Source: CAYMAI01 sp964388445 (GTDB lineage Bacteria > 4484-113 > JAGGVC01). From it: 64,000 nt of DNA. The notes beneath the pieces are model-generated. The model did not search any database, was not told the origin of the DNA, and saw nothing but the letters and a program-made list of their open reading frames with translations. The stretch lies in contig CAYMAI010000003.1 of assembly GCA_964388445.1 (NCBI GenBank), forward strand, positions 1 through 64,000, in the 5' to 3' direction. The position numbers were made by a program, and so were the translations under genes. The first letter of the stretch is position 1. The number at the start of each line of letters is the position of its first letter. Shown here one piece after another: positions 42,224 through 51,799 of the stretch.

Positions 42224-44416
42224 TTACTTCGCTCCGGACTTTTTCTTTACGATGTTAATGGGGATCATGTACATATCGTAAATAACGAAATCCATCGGCA
42301 CCGTTACTTTGACCATCCGGTCGTTCATATCCTGCACTTCATGGCTCATCATGCCTTGCGCTTCGGCCTGTTGTTCTTCCGGAGTCGGCGGCTTCGGGAT
42401 AAAGACCATCAGTTGATTGTTTTTATCGCCTTTTTTGATGAGATCGAGAGCCTTGTTCAGTTCCAGAATTCCGGGGCCGAGCGGAAGCGCGCCTCCTTGA
42501 ATCGGGAAGAGAATCGTGCCTTTTCCGCCGTATTCGTTATATATGCTGACGAGTCCGCCTCCGCCTTGAACGATTAGGGTAGTCTGTCCTTCCGGAAAGT
42601 CGCGCGGAATTCGAATGGTTAGCTCTTGAGTTAGCGCATCCGAGCGGTAAGGCTGAAGCGTGACTTTTACGCGCACGATTTCGCCGGGCATAAATTCCTT
42701 GACTTTGAAGTCCGGAGACATTTTGCCTTCTTCGGGAGCGGTTATCGGCGGGGCGGGCATTTCGCCTTCTTGCATTTTCGCAGCGCCTTTGCCGTCTTTT
42801 TCGACGCCGGGCGCCGAGGTTTCGCCGTCGTTTTCGGACTCGGAGGACGTCTCGTTTTTGCTCCTTGACTTTTCGTCCTTCGGGGGCGTTTCGACGATTT
42901 CCGCCTTGTCTATGCTGGCATTGACTCGATTGCTCGTTATATCGATGCCTACCGAGAATTTTTTGATTTTGATTTCTTTATAGTTGTTGAATAGAATCAG
43001 CGCGGTTGTGGGAAGGGCTTCCGCGGCAAGAAATGAAACCGCGTTGAATTTATCGTAAAAATAATTTTCACGTTCGAACGGGGCTTCAAGCCCGTCGGTT
43101 TCGATTTTGTAGCCGATTTTTATGGTGCCGCCGCCGTCCCTGTCGAGAAATTCGTAATAGGACATCACGGTGACGATATAAACGAGCGTTTCGAAAAGCG
43201 ATTCGTCGCGAATAATCTGGAAATTGAAGTCGCGTGTTACGCGCTTGTCCACGTCGTTTATCGAAACCGTTACGTCAACCATATCGGGCTGTGCGCCGAT
43301 AATGCCGCCGACGGAGGCGAGGTGGTCGTAAGTGAGCGTGCCTAGCTGGTTTAGCATATAGCCGTCTTTAAAGCCGCGGTAAAGCTCTCCGAAGGTATAG
43401 ACGATGTACGCTTTGCCGAAAGGAATGTCGATTTTACCCTGACTGAACAGGCTGTGGCCGAAGGCGAGAAGCCTGTTTTGGCCGTCGACATAAGTAACGG
43501 TGCCGATTCCGGTGAGGTCGAAATCGCCGGTTACAAGGGCGATGCCCAGTGCGTCGCCGGGTTCGAGTTTAGTGACGTCGCCGCGGTCCTTGAGCATGCC
43601 AAAGCCGCGAGGGCCGGCTCCGGAGACGCTTTGAACGGCGGAAAACTGGGAAAGTTTCGGATTCGCCTCAACAAGCGGTTTGAGGTGAGCGAATGTTGAA
43701 TCGCTTACGCCTTTTATCAGCAGCTTGTTGCTTAAAGGAATCGCGTAAAGCGGCGCGCCGTCGTTTCCGAGCCGGGATTCGTTCATTCGAGCGGCAAAAC
43801 CGGGCTTGTCCGTAACGGTTACCGAAGGTGCGCCTTTCAAACTTGCGCTTTGTGCGCCGCCGCCGTTGTTGTCTTTCTTTTCGGTTTCCTCGGTTTTGCC
43901 GTTTCCAGTCTCAGGTTCTTGGTCAACCGGAATGACCGGACCGCCGGGACCGGTCGAAAATTGAGTGTAAGATGGGGGAAGCACCGAGTTGCCGGAGTAA
44001 TCGCGCGAGTCGCCCGTGTCGAGCGCCTTAAGCATCGAGCGTATCGGGGTAACGCCGCAGACATGCGTGTCGGTGCCGGGAATTCCGTATGAAATCGCGC
44101 CGGCGAGCTTGCCGCCGAAATAAACCGGACTGCCCGAATATCCCGCGGCGATGCCGTCCGAGAAGTCGACCACGGGTCCGGTGGCGCGGACTAAAATCAA
44201 CGGGCCGCCGTCGAAACCGCCTTGCGGAATGATGTCGATTACTTCGACGTCGAATTGGTCGATTCGGGTGCCTTCGATAACTGTTTTTCCGTAACCCTTT
44301 AGTCCCGGATAAACGTCTTCGACCGCGTAAAACGTGTTCGCCTGTGCGAATGCGCTTGCGCAAAGCAAAAACAGCGCCGTAATGGACGCGAGCGCGCAAC
44401 CAAGAAGCTTCCTCAT
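42224..44416 (-). CDS. Exported S55 (SpoIVB-type) serine protease
   Basis: A 730-residue secreted protein. The Sec signal ends near ASAFAQ. The S55 catalytic domain has VIEGTRIDQFDVEVID, the Ser in IAAGYSGSPVYFGGKLAG (92-97) and the His in LLAFGHSLFSQGKID (His321). In SpoIVB this activity triggers sigma-factor processing, but no sporulation gene is present here. A linker rich in Glu, Asn and Gly splits the domain (about 165-195). The C-terminal half has a beta-rich region and an acidic Ser/Glu-rich stretch near 525-575. GGAG lies five bases before the ATG, and a strong promoter precedes it. Confidence 0.85.
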   Translation of the reverse strand: MRKLLGCALASITALFLLCASAFAQANTFYAVEDVYPGLKGYGKTVIEGTRIDQFDVEVIDIIPQGGFDGGPLILVRATGPVVDFSDGIAAGYSGSPVYFGGKLAGAISYGIPGTDTHVCGVTPIRSMLKALDTGDSRDYSGNSVLPPSYTQFSTGPGGPVIPVDQEPETGNGKTEETEKKDNNGGGAQSASLKGAPSVTVTDKPGFAARMNESRLGNDGAPLYAIPLSNKLLIKGVSDSTFAHLKPLVEANPKLSQFSAVQSVSGAGPRGFGMLKDRGDVTKLEPGDALGIALVTGDFDLTGIGTVTYVDGQNRLLAFGHSLFSQGKIDIPFGKAYIVYTFGELYRGFKDGYMLNQLGTLTYDHLASVGGIIGAQPDMVDVTVSINDVDKRVTRDFNFQIIRDESLFETLVYIVTVMSYYEFLDRDGGGTIKIGYKIETDGLEAPFERENYFYDKFNAVSFLAAEALPTTALILFNNYKEIKIKKFSVGIDITSNRVNASIDKAEIVETPPKDEKSRSKNETSSESENDGETSAPGVEKDGKGAAKMQEGEMPAPPITAPEEGKMSPDFKVKEFMPGEIVRVKVTLQPYRSDALTQELTIRIPRDFPEGQTTLIVQGGGGLVSIYNEYGGKGTILFPIQGGALPLGPGILELNKALDLIKKGDKNNQLMVFIPKPPTPEEQQAEAQGMMSHEVQDMNDRMVKVTVPMDFVIYDMYMIPINIVKKKSGAK

Positions 44417-44443
44417 TTTAACTCCAGAGAAATTGGGAAGTAG

Positions 44444-44472
44444 AGTTTAGGCGGGCAGCCGGATACTGTCAA
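44444..44472 (-). promoter_or_regulatory. Promoter of the S55 protease gene
   Basis: Minus-strand TTGACA (44472-44467), 17 bases, TAAACT (44449-44444). The leader is about 20 nt. In the 301-base gap 44417-44717 a second TATAAT (44489-44484) and an A/T-rich tract (44538-44575) are also seen, but no gene. Confidence 0.75.
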
Positions 44473-44717
44473 CACCACCATAAATTATATCTTTACAATC
44501 GGGATTTTCGCTCACTGGCGAACCTCGTAATTGACGCAAAAAGAAATTTTTCGTTCATATATACAAAAATATGCCAATTCGGGCGCGCCGGACGAACGGC
44601 GTAATAAACGGGGATGGAATTTTAAAGACGGTTGCGGCTCACTCCGGGGAAGCTTGCCGCATTAAATTCTACCCGCAAATGCTCAACATGAACCGCCGAA
44701 GCAACAATGAGAAAAGA

Positions 44718-47438
44718 TTAGTTAACGACTTCGAAAAAAAGCTTATTCGAAACGAATCCGCCCCTTCGAGCGTAAACGTAGCCGCTTTCGGCGTCTTGCG
44801 ACGGCGGAATAATCGCATCAAGGACAGGCGGGATTTCCGCGGAAGAGCCGGTTTCACCTTCGAGCGCAGGGTCGGGCGGGAAAACCGGCGGGAATTCGAC
44901 CGGAAGCGAAAGCGGATTGTAAGGAACGAGAGCCGAAATGGCGGTATCCGACCAGAAAAGCACCACCGCATCGATTCCGCCAAACACAATGGACGGCGGC
45001 GCGGATTGGCCGAAATGGTTTCCGGTGAACTGCACAAGCGCGCCGAGAGGCGCGGACGCCGGCGTCATCGTGCGAATTACGGGCGCGAAGACGTCGCCCT
45101 CCGCCTGCGTTCTTGTAATCACAATTTTGGATATTGAGACACCGTTCGCTACTCCGTCGCCGTCGAGCATGTTGTCGGTGCCGGAAAGGAATCTCACAAC
45201 GATATGTTTTGCAGGCATCGCAGAAAACTCGACAGTCGTAGTGGATTTGCCGTCAATCGTGCCAATGCCGCCGGGCAAGGATTCGGCGTTCTCAATTTCT
45301 ATGAATTCGCTGTCGAGGAGCGGAAAAATGTCGTTATAAACTCCTGCGGAATATAGCTCGAAACGGGATGCGTAAGGCGGCTCGGAAATTCCTGCGGTTC
45401 GGCCTTCGATTTGGATACGATTTACAAACTCGACTTTGGGCAATGTAACGACAAAATCAACGAATTCGCCCTGGGGCACTTCCGCGAACCAAAACGTGCC
45501 CGAAAACCCGTCAATCGCCCTGTCGGGGGAATATGGAACGTCGAAATGGGTTTTGGAATATGCGGTCGAGCCGTTCGAGGAGCGGGCTAGGTCGAAAAGG
45601 CCGGCTTTTGCGGTAAATTCGATGCTTTGTTCCGCTGGAAACATGGCTTCGCCGTCCGCGGCAAGAAGTCCCGATGCTGTAACTTCATAAGTCGAATTTA
45701 TCGAAAGCGTTTCCGTTTCCAGACGAACGCGCCTGCCATCGTCCATCAAAACCGCGGCGAATACATACTTGTCCGCCTCGATTTCGTAACGCGAAACGTC
45801 GCAGGCCGATTCGGGTTGAAGTTTGCGGTTAAAAAACAAATCCACGTAATTTGCTCCCTGCGGACGCGCAGCCGTAATGGATAAGCCGTTTTGAGCCGAC
45901 GCAGAAAAAGCGGTCAGTGCATTGACGAGTCCCGCTCCCATTTTTCCGGCTTTGTCCGGATGTACGGCGTCCAGGCTTTTGGCGCCCACCGTCAGTGCCG
46001 CTCGTACGTCGTCAACCGTATAGCTCGGATTCTTCGTAAGAATGAGCGCGGCTATTCCGCTAATCAGCGGCGCGGCGAAACTCGTGCCGTTGGACGCGCC
46101 GTAGTTGCGCTGCGAGCCGTTCGAGTTTACGGTGAATATTAATTTGGCGGGCGCGAGAATGTCCACAAAAGTTCCGTAATTCGAGCCGGTTTCTCCGTCG
46201 TCCCATATTTTGTTGAGACCGTCGGTCCCTCCGACTGCAATCGAGCTGTCGAAAAACGCCGGAGCGCAAAGGGACGGAGTGTCGAAAGCTTGATTTCCCG
46301 CCGCGGCAACGACAATTTTTCCGTATTCGGTGCAAACGTCCGTAGCTTCTTTAAGCAATAGGGATGACTTCGGGTAAACGGCGCTGATATTCAAAATGCG
46401 TACTTCGGGGAGCTTGAGCGTATAAACCATCGCGCGTACGCAGTCTATTACCAGCCATCCGGTCGGTTCGCCGATTGCCGAGTCTATGCGCAACGACAAA
46501 ACGCGTGCACCCCAATTGGCGCCGGCGATGCCCTCGCCGTTGTTTCCGATAGCGAGCGCGACGCCCGCGACGCGACTTCCGTGAAACGCACCGTTGTCGG
46601 GAATGCCGTCGCCGTCCTGATCTTCGCCGTCGCCGGGAGTCGCTCTCCCGTCGCCGCCTTGGGGCGGGTCTATGAAGTCGCGGCCGCCGGGATGGATTTT
46701 GCCCGCGAATTCCGGGTGTCCGTAATCCACGCCGCCGTCGAGAATTGCAATCGTTACTTCGCTTCCGCCGGTTTCAACGTCCCACACTTGATTGAGATTC
46801 GTTCCGGTTATGTAGTATTGCTGGGAAAAGTATTCGTCGTCCGGAGTAAGGGCTGCCTGCCCGAAATAGTGCGGTTCCGCGTGGCGGACCGAGGGATGAG
46901 CCAGAGCTTTTTCGATAAAAGCGCCGAGTTCGGGAACGGACGAAGCCGAAAGCGACGATACGAGCCTTTTGTTGCCCGATTTCGTGTGCGACGGCAACCG
47001 CTCGTCCGCGATTTCGATTTTCAGTTGTGCCGCGGCAATCTCCGGTACGAAGGAAACAAGCTGCGCCCCGAGGCTGCTTGCGACGGCCACGGCATCGGAT
47101 TCCGTAGAACCTCTCGCCAAAAGGACGATAGCTTCGTCGGCAACGATTCCGCCGCCGGATAATCCTGCTCCGGGTGGAGATATATCGCTCCCGGAATCGC
47201 CCGGCGGCTTTGCTTCCGGTCCGATCGCTCGATTCTGTTCGGGCGATTCCGGGGAAGTTTCGGAAGGGACGGATATCGCGGCGGAAGATTCGTTCGCTGC
47301 GGAAAATGCCCCGCCAGATGACGGACTGCCGGACGATTTGCAGGAAATGAGCGAAACAAGGACAATTGCCGCGAGCAGAAAATGCCGCGAGGAGACGGAA
47401 ATCGCGAATCCGGCCCGCTTAAATCGGTTTGTCCGCAC
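44718..47438 (-). CDS. Subtilisin-type (S8) protease lipoprotein with C-terminal TIG domain
   Basis: A 906-residue exported protease. Lipobox LISC near residue 33, a Ser/Pro/Glu linker (about 34-95), an inhibitor-type pro-domain (about 100-190), then the S8 domain: Asp234 in AILDGGVDYGHPEF, His286 in FHGSRVAGVALA, Asn382 in AAAGNQA and Ser453 in SNGTSFAAP. The His motif has SR instead of the usual TH. A Ca-site-like insertion DGEDQDGDGIPDNG precedes it. Beta domains follow, with an IPT/TIG module near 805-860. The GTG start is six bases after TAAAAT. Confidence 0.9.
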   Translation of the reverse strand: MRTNRFKRAGFAISVSSRHFLLAAIVLVSLISCKSSGSPSSGGAFSAANESSAAISVPSETSPESPEQNRAIGPEAKPPGDSGSDISPPGAGLSGGGIVADEAIVLLARGSTESDAVAVASSLGAQLVSFVPEIAAAQLKIEIADERLPSHTKSGNKRLVSSLSASSVPELGAFIEKALAHPSVRHAEPHYFGQAALTPDDEYFSQQYYITGTNLNQVWDVETGGSEVTIAILDGGVDYGHPEFAGKIHPGGRDFIDPPQGGDGRATPGDGEDQDGDGIPDNGAFHGSRVAGVALAIGNNGEGIAGANWGARVLSLRIDSAIGEPTGWLVIDCVRAMVYTLKLPEVRILNISAVYPKSSLLLKEATDVCTEYGKIVVAAAGNQAFDTPSLCAPAFFDSSIAVGGTDGLNKIWDDGETGSNYGTFVDILAPAKLIFTVNSNGSQRNYGASNGTSFAAPLISGIAALILTKNPSYTVDDVRAALTVGAKSLDAVHPDKAGKMGAGLVNALTAFSASAQNGLSITAARPQGANYVDLFFNRKLQPESACDVSRYEIEADKYVFAAVLMDDGRRVRLETETLSINSTYEVTASGLLAADGEAMFPAEQSIEFTAKAGLFDLARSSNGSTAYSKTHFDVPYSPDRAIDGFSGTFWFAEVPQGEFVDFVVTLPKVEFVNRIQIEGRTAGISEPPYASRFELYSAGVYNDIFPLLDSEFIEIENAESLPGGIGTIDGKSTTTVEFSAMPAKHIVVRFLSGTDNMLDGDGVANGVSISKIVITRTQAEGDVFAPVIRTMTPASAPLGALVQFTGNHFGQSAPPSIVFGGIDAVVLFWSDTAISALVPYNPLSLPVEFPPVFPPDPALEGETGSSAEIPPVLDAIIPPSQDAESGYVYARRGGFVSNKLFFEVVN

Positions 47439-47444
47439 GAATAG

Positions 47445-47450
47445 ATTTTA
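47445..47450 (-). promoter_or_regulatory. -10 box (TAAAAT), leaderless promoter of the subtilisin gene
   Basis: Minus-strand TAAAAT, then CTATTC, then the GTG at 47438. No ribosome site. It lies in the 45-base gap after the nucleotidyltransferase gene. Confidence 0.5.
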
Positions 47451-47483
47451 CCCGAAAGTTGGGATTTACCCTCGATTACGCGG

Positions 47484-48470
47484 TCAAAGAGAACCTTCTA
47501 TGCTTGCGTGGTCTCCCAAATAAAGCGTTTTGCCCGGCTGATTGATGACTGCGCGTATGCCGATGAGAGAATGCTGCAGGTTGCAGCCGGTTACCGCGGC
47601 GCCTGAATTGACAATCGTGTCCGATAGTACGCAGCGCTCGACGTAGGCTTCGCTGGCGATTGTGACGTTGGGGCCGATAATTGAATTTTTCACGATTGCG
47701 CCCGGCGAAATGTAAACCGGCGGAACGAAAACGCAGTTTTCGCCTACGGGAGTTTCGTCGAGCTGTCCGATTATATGACGGTTTGTAGAGATCAGCTCTT
47801 CCGGTTTTCCGCAATCGAACCAATCTTCTATCGAGTACGTTCTTAAATCCGATCCGTTTTCGACCATGTGTTGAAATGCGTCTGTGATTTGAATTTCGCC
47901 GCGGGTCCTGATGTCGTTTTCGACGATGTGATTTAGCGAATCGAAAAGCGTTTTCGGCTTTTTAATGTAATTGACGCCGATTAGCGCCAAATCGCCGATG
48001 AAATCTTGAGGTTTCTCGACAAGACGCTTTATTCGGTCGCCTTCGAGCTCGACGATTCCGAATCTTTCGGGGTCGGGCACACGCTTGACGCCGAGCGCAC
48101 CATCGCCTTCGGTTGAAAAAATGCCAGTGAGTTCGCCGTCCACTATCGTATCGCCGTAAATCATGAAAAGGCCGTCGGAGTCCGCTGCGACGTCTCCGCA
48201 GAGCCATATGGCATGCCCGAGACCGAGTGTTTCGCGCTGGTAGATGAAATCGAATTTGATATCAGGATATTCGGAGAGGACGTATTCACGAATCAAGTCT
48301 CCGAGATAGCCAATTACGATTGCGACTTCGCCGATACCCGCATTGGATATGCGGTCGAGGATGTGGCCGATAATCGGCCTGTTGCCAACTTGCACGAGAG
48401 CCTTCGGAGTGGTGTTCGTTATCGGCCTAAGCCTCGTGCCCACTCCTGCCGCCGGAACTATCGCCTTCAT
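47484..48470 (-). CDS. Sugar-1-phosphate nucleotidyltransferase (long RmlA type)
   Basis: Makes an NDP-sugar from NTP and a sugar 1-phosphate; 328 residues. The N-terminal Rossmann-like domain has PAAGVGTRLRPITNTTPKAL and the metal Asp in FMIYGDTIVDGEL, plus VEKPQDFIGD. After residue 240 a left-handed beta-helix follows (VYISPGAIVKNSIIGPNVTI), as in the long-form glucose-1-phosphate thymidylyltransferases. The ATG at 48470 has GGAGG five bases upstream. Substrate (glucose, mannose or another sugar) is not decided. Confidence 0.9.
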   Translation of the reverse strand: MKAIVPAAGVGTRLRPITNTTPKALVQVGNRPIIGHILDRISNAGIGEVAIVIGYLGDLIREYVLSEYPDIKFDFIYQRETLGLGHAIWLCGDVAADSDGLFMIYGDTIVDGELTGIFSTEGDGALGVKRVPDPERFGIVELEGDRIKRLVEKPQDFIGDLALIGVNYIKKPKTLFDSLNHIVENDIRTRGEIQITDAFQHMVENGSDLRTYSIEDWFDCGKPEELISTNRHIIGQLDETPVGENCVFVPPVYISPGAIVKNSIIGPNVTIASEAYVERCVLSDTIVNSGAAVTGCNLQHSLIGIRAVINQPGKTLYLGDHASIEGSL

Positions 48471-48630
48471 AAATGCCTCCAAATGCCGTTATCCGCGGAC
48501 TTCGGCGCTTCAATACTATCAAATCCGAAATCCACGGCTAGTTTCCAGCCGTTATTTGTGATTCATACAGACCCGGCAACGGGATTTTGCGAAAGCGAAC
48601 CCGCGATTTGCATAAAAATAGGCGTTCGCT

Positions 48631-48636
48631 TAAAAT
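48631..48636 (+). promoter_or_regulatory. -10 box (TAAAAT) of the 48674 lipoprotein gene
   Basis: TAAAAT lies 38 bases before the ATG; the leader contains GGAGG five bases before the start. Confidence 0.45.
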
Positions 48637-48673
48637 ATATGCGCCGCTTGCGGCAGGGGTATTGGAGGATCGT

Positions 48674-51412
48674 ATGGGACGTTCAAGCGCTTTAACGGCG
48701 GTCTTGAGCTCCGCTTTGCTGCTGCTCTTCGCGGCGGGTTGCAACAGCACGGGCAAATCCGGCTCCTTAACCGGGGTCGTGGGCTCGGAAGGCTGGGATG
48801 CAGATTTCGAGGTTAGGCTCGGAATTCCGCCGGCGGAAGCGCCAGAATTTGGCCAAGCGCCGGAACTTTCTATCGAGGAAGGCTCCGGAAATGGCGAATA
48901 CCATCTGATTGCCGATGGCGAAGACACGCGTGCCGTATTTGCGACGGTCTCTTACAACCCCGAAGTATGTCACTTTGTTGGCGTTTACGCCGCCGATTCC
49001 TCCAAGTCGATTTTTACGGCAATCGAAGTAGAGCCGGGAAATATACACTTCGGCTGGATTATTCCTCACGCCGATAAAAAGACAGGACTGTCAGGAAAGT
49101 TACCGGTTGTCACATTTAAGTTTCTCCCCGGACAATCCTCCGAAAACAGATTAATAAGCACGGCGCCGTCCGGTGCACAGCATTCGGTCGGCAATCTTGA
49201 AAGCGAATGGAGCGAAGCCGGCATAGTCGCGACGTTTTTCGAACGAAATCCGGGCGATTACGATAGAAGCGGCGAAGTCGGAATTCCGGACCTTGTTCCG
49301 ATAGCGATCAATTTTCAGGCGAGCGTTTCCGATTATGAGGGCGACCCGCTTGCGGCTATCGACGGAGACGGAAACGGCGAAATAGGAATATCGGACATAA
49401 CCGTTATCGCGCAAAATTATATGAGGACGATTTCGGGATATTCGGTGCAATTCTCTGTCGACGGCGGTTCAAGCTGGATTCCGCAAGATTTTTCGGGCAT
49501 ACATTTCGAAGATTCGCAGGGTTTTCTTCGCGGCACCGCGGAAGTCGAAATCGTGCAATCTAAGGCATTTCCCGAATGGAAAATAGTTATTTCTCCCGAA
49601 AATATCGGAGCGCTCGGTATTCCGGGTCTGGAGCCGACGTCAAGCGGGCTAAAAATGCGAGTTTTTCCTTCGGACGGTGCGATTGTAGGCGCCGAAAGCA
49701 ACCCGGCCGAAATTCAAATTGCGGTAAGCGGAGACAACGAGCCTCCGGTCTGGGATTCGACCGCCGGAGTTACGGCGGTTTTGCCGGTGGCGAATACAAA
49801 TGCCTTGACCGTTACTTTCGGGAAAGCCAGCGACAATTCGGCCGCGCCCGTGCAATATCGTGTTTATTACGCGAAGGCTGCGGATTTTTCGCTAGACGAA
49901 ATAGGCGAATTTCCGATGGGAACCGACACGATTAGAATGAAAAAGGCGGAGTTTTCGGCGCCTGCCGAGCCACCGTATTCGGTAATGTTGAAAGGTCTAG
50001 TTCCCGGCGAAATATATTCGGTGGCAGTGCGCGCATTCGACAAAGCTTTTCCGGTGCAAAATTTCGAAGAGAACAGCGTCGTGATATCCGCGGCCGTCAG
50101 CGCGAACGGGCTTTTTGTCGGACCCATGGAAATGAATACTTTCATGGGTTTTCCTTACGAATTCAATCCAGATTCGGGAGACCCGATTCATTTATCGGCA
50201 ATTGTGTCGGGCGGAGACGGTGTTTACGAAGCCGTCTGGAACGATTTCAGGCCGAACACCGGATTCTTTTTCGGCCATTCTCTCGTTTCCGGTCCTGGCG
50301 GCGCGGAGTCTGTCGTTTCTTCCAATTGGGGAACCGGGTCCGGCGATGAAAAGTATTTAATCGAATTAACCGTAACGGACGGCGCAGGCCGTACGGGGAT
50401 TCAAGAGCGTCAAATTCGCGTGAACCGGGGAGCGAATACGAATTTCGGCATGCATGTCTGGCCGATTATCGAAGCCAAGTGTGCATCGTGCCACACGGGA
50501 GACACAGCCGGGGGACTCGATTTGAGCAATCCGCTCGATGCGTATTCGAACCTTGTAGGCGTAAATTCCACAGCGATGCCTTCGAAAAAGCTGGTTAAGC
50601 CGTTCGACCCGCAGAATTCGTATTTGATGTCCACGGTATATGGCGGCGTCGCCGGCGAGCGCGTTGGAGAAAGAATGCCCCCCGGAGAAACTCCGCTGGA
50701 AGCGCAAGAAATAACGCAGTTACTTAGGTGGATTATCACCGGCGCCGCGCAAGGAAACACGGCTGGCTCGATTGCGCTGGGCGACCCGGCGCTTCTGGTG
50801 GTTAATCCATCGACGCTTGAAGCATCCGAAGTGGATGCAATCCCCGTGGGGGCGTTCGGCAGAATTGACATACCGGTCTTGACTCAGGTTTCGCCGCCGC
50901 TTTCAATAAGCGTTTCGACGAGCGAAAATGCGCTTGGCGACGTTTGGTTCGATTTGGAGGACGTTTTCTCCGACGGGACAATCACGCTTTTTACCGGCGG
51001 AAAAGACGCGACAAAGTTCACCGTCGAAGTCGAAGTCGAGGACGAAGCGGGGAAGGTTGGAAGCGCGAGCATCGATGTCGAAATATCGAAGGCCGGTGAG
51101 GATGCAAGCGTTATTTCGTATTCGTCCGGGCTGGAAACTTTGATTTCGGCAAATTGCGCCTCGTGTCACACGAATGCCGCTCCGGTGCTCTCGCAGGGAA
51201 GCGGATACGCCAATATGGTAAACGCCAGCTCGTCCATTTCCGGCTGGGACTATGCCGAGCCGGGATTTCCTTCAAAGAGCTATATGATAAACAAAATGAT
51301 GGGATGGCCGCCTTCCGGCGAAAAGGCGCATCATTTCGACAAGAATTCTAGTGACGATATGCGGTTATTGGTGAAATCCGCTATGTGGATTTACGGCGGC
51401 GCAAAGCCGTAA
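48674..51412 (+). CDS. Dockerin-like lipoprotein with two c-type heme motifs
   Basis: A 912-residue lipoprotein (lipobox FAAGC near residue 22). An N-terminal cohesin-like or big beta domain (about 35-190) leads to a duplicated dockerin-like calcium module: DYDRSGEVGIPD from residue 195 and DGDGNGEIGISD near 235. Fibronectin-like beta domains follow (about 250-480). The C-terminal third carries two CxxCH heme sites, CASCH at residues 603-607 and 828-832, in domains that recall cytochrome c modules of planctomycete surface proteins. No cohesin partner is evident elsewhere. The true start is ATG 48674; the frame is open further upstream. Confidence 0.78.
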   Translation: MGRSSALTAVLSSALLLLFAAGCNSTGKSGSLTGVVGSEGWDADFEVRLGIPPAEAPEFGQAPELSIEEGSGNGEYHLIADGEDTRAVFATVSYNPEVCHFVGVYAADSSKSIFTAIEVEPGNIHFGWIIPHADKKTGLSGKLPVVTFKFLPGQSSENRLISTAPSGAQHSVGNLESEWSEAGIVATFFERNPGDYDRSGEVGIPDLVPIAINFQASVSDYEGDPLAAIDGDGNGEIGISDITVIAQNYMRTISGYSVQFSVDGGSSWIPQDFSGIHFEDSQGFLRGTAEVEIVQSKAFPEWKIVISPENIGALGIPGLEPTSSGLKMRVFPSDGAIVGAESNPAEIQIAVSGDNEPPVWDSTAGVTAVLPVANTNALTVTFGKASDNSAAPVQYRVYYAKAADFSLDEIGEFPMGTDTIRMKKAEFSAPAEPPYSVMLKGLVPGEIYSVAVRAFDKAFPVQNFEENSVVISAAVSANGLFVGPMEMNTFMGFPYEFNPDSGDPIHLSAIVSGGDGVYEAVWNDFRPNTGFFFGHSLVSGPGGAESVVSSNWGTGSGDEKYLIELTVTDGAGRTGIQERQIRVNRGANTNFGMHVWPIIEAKCASCHTGDTAGGLDLSNPLDAYSNLVGVNSTAMPSKKLVKPFDPQNSYLMSTVYGGVAGERVGERMPPGETPLEAQEITQLLRWIITGAAQGNTAGSIALGDPALLVVNPSTLEASEVDAIPVGAFGRIDIPVLTQVSPPLSISVSTSENALGDVWFDLEDVFSDGTITLFTGGKDATKFTVEVEVEDEAGKVGSASIDVEISKAGEDASVISYSSGLETLISANCASCHTNAAPVLSQGSGYANMVNASSSISGWDYAEPGFPSKSYMINKMMGWPPSGEKAHHFDKNSSDDMRLLVKSAMWIYGGAKP

Positions 51413-51441
51413 CTTTGTATTGGACAATGTTAAATCGGCAG

Positions 51442-51636
51442 TCAGTTTTCTTCTATGATTATTACTTCGGTCGGGCAGTCTTCGGCCGCGATTTTAATGT
51501 TCTCCGCGTGCGCGTTAAAGTCCACGCCTTCCCGGACGATGCAGGTGTCGCCAGTGACGTGAAAGACTTCGGGGCAAATATCTTCGCATGAATCGCAGAC
51601 GATACAGCCCTCGTCGATATAGACTTTTACAATCAT
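51442..51636 (-). CDS. Single-cluster [4Fe-4S] ferredoxin
   Basis: A 64-residue ferredoxin. Three ligands are in CIVCDSCEDICP and the fourth Cys in AAEDCPTEVIII; the second cluster of 2[4Fe-4S] ferredoxins is replaced by HVTGDTC and other residues. It resembles the small ferredoxins with one cluster used as electron carriers. GGAG lies five bases before the ATG. It sits alone between two heme-type lipoprotein genes on the opposite strand; that could be chance. Confidence 0.93.
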   Translation of the reverse strand: MIVKVYIDEGCIVCDSCEDICPEVFHVTGDTCIVREGVDFNAHAENIKIAAEDCPTEVIIIEEN

Positions 51637-51758
51637 TTATTCTCCGCAGAACGAAACAAAAGCAAGTCGTTATATACCCCGAAGACGCTTGCGCTATCGG
51701 AAAAACGGCCGTGCAAAGCCCTCAATCGCGGATTTTATATATTCCGCGCCGTTTTAGG

Positions 51759-51764
51759 TATAAT
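51759..51764 (+). promoter_or_regulatory. -10 box (TATAAT) of the 51800 lipoprotein gene
   Basis: A perfect TATAAT, 35 bases before the ATG. No good -35 hexamer at 16-18 bases. Confidence 0.5.
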
Positions 51765-51799
51765 GTATCGTCTTACATTAAGTATCAGGCGGTTTGGAT

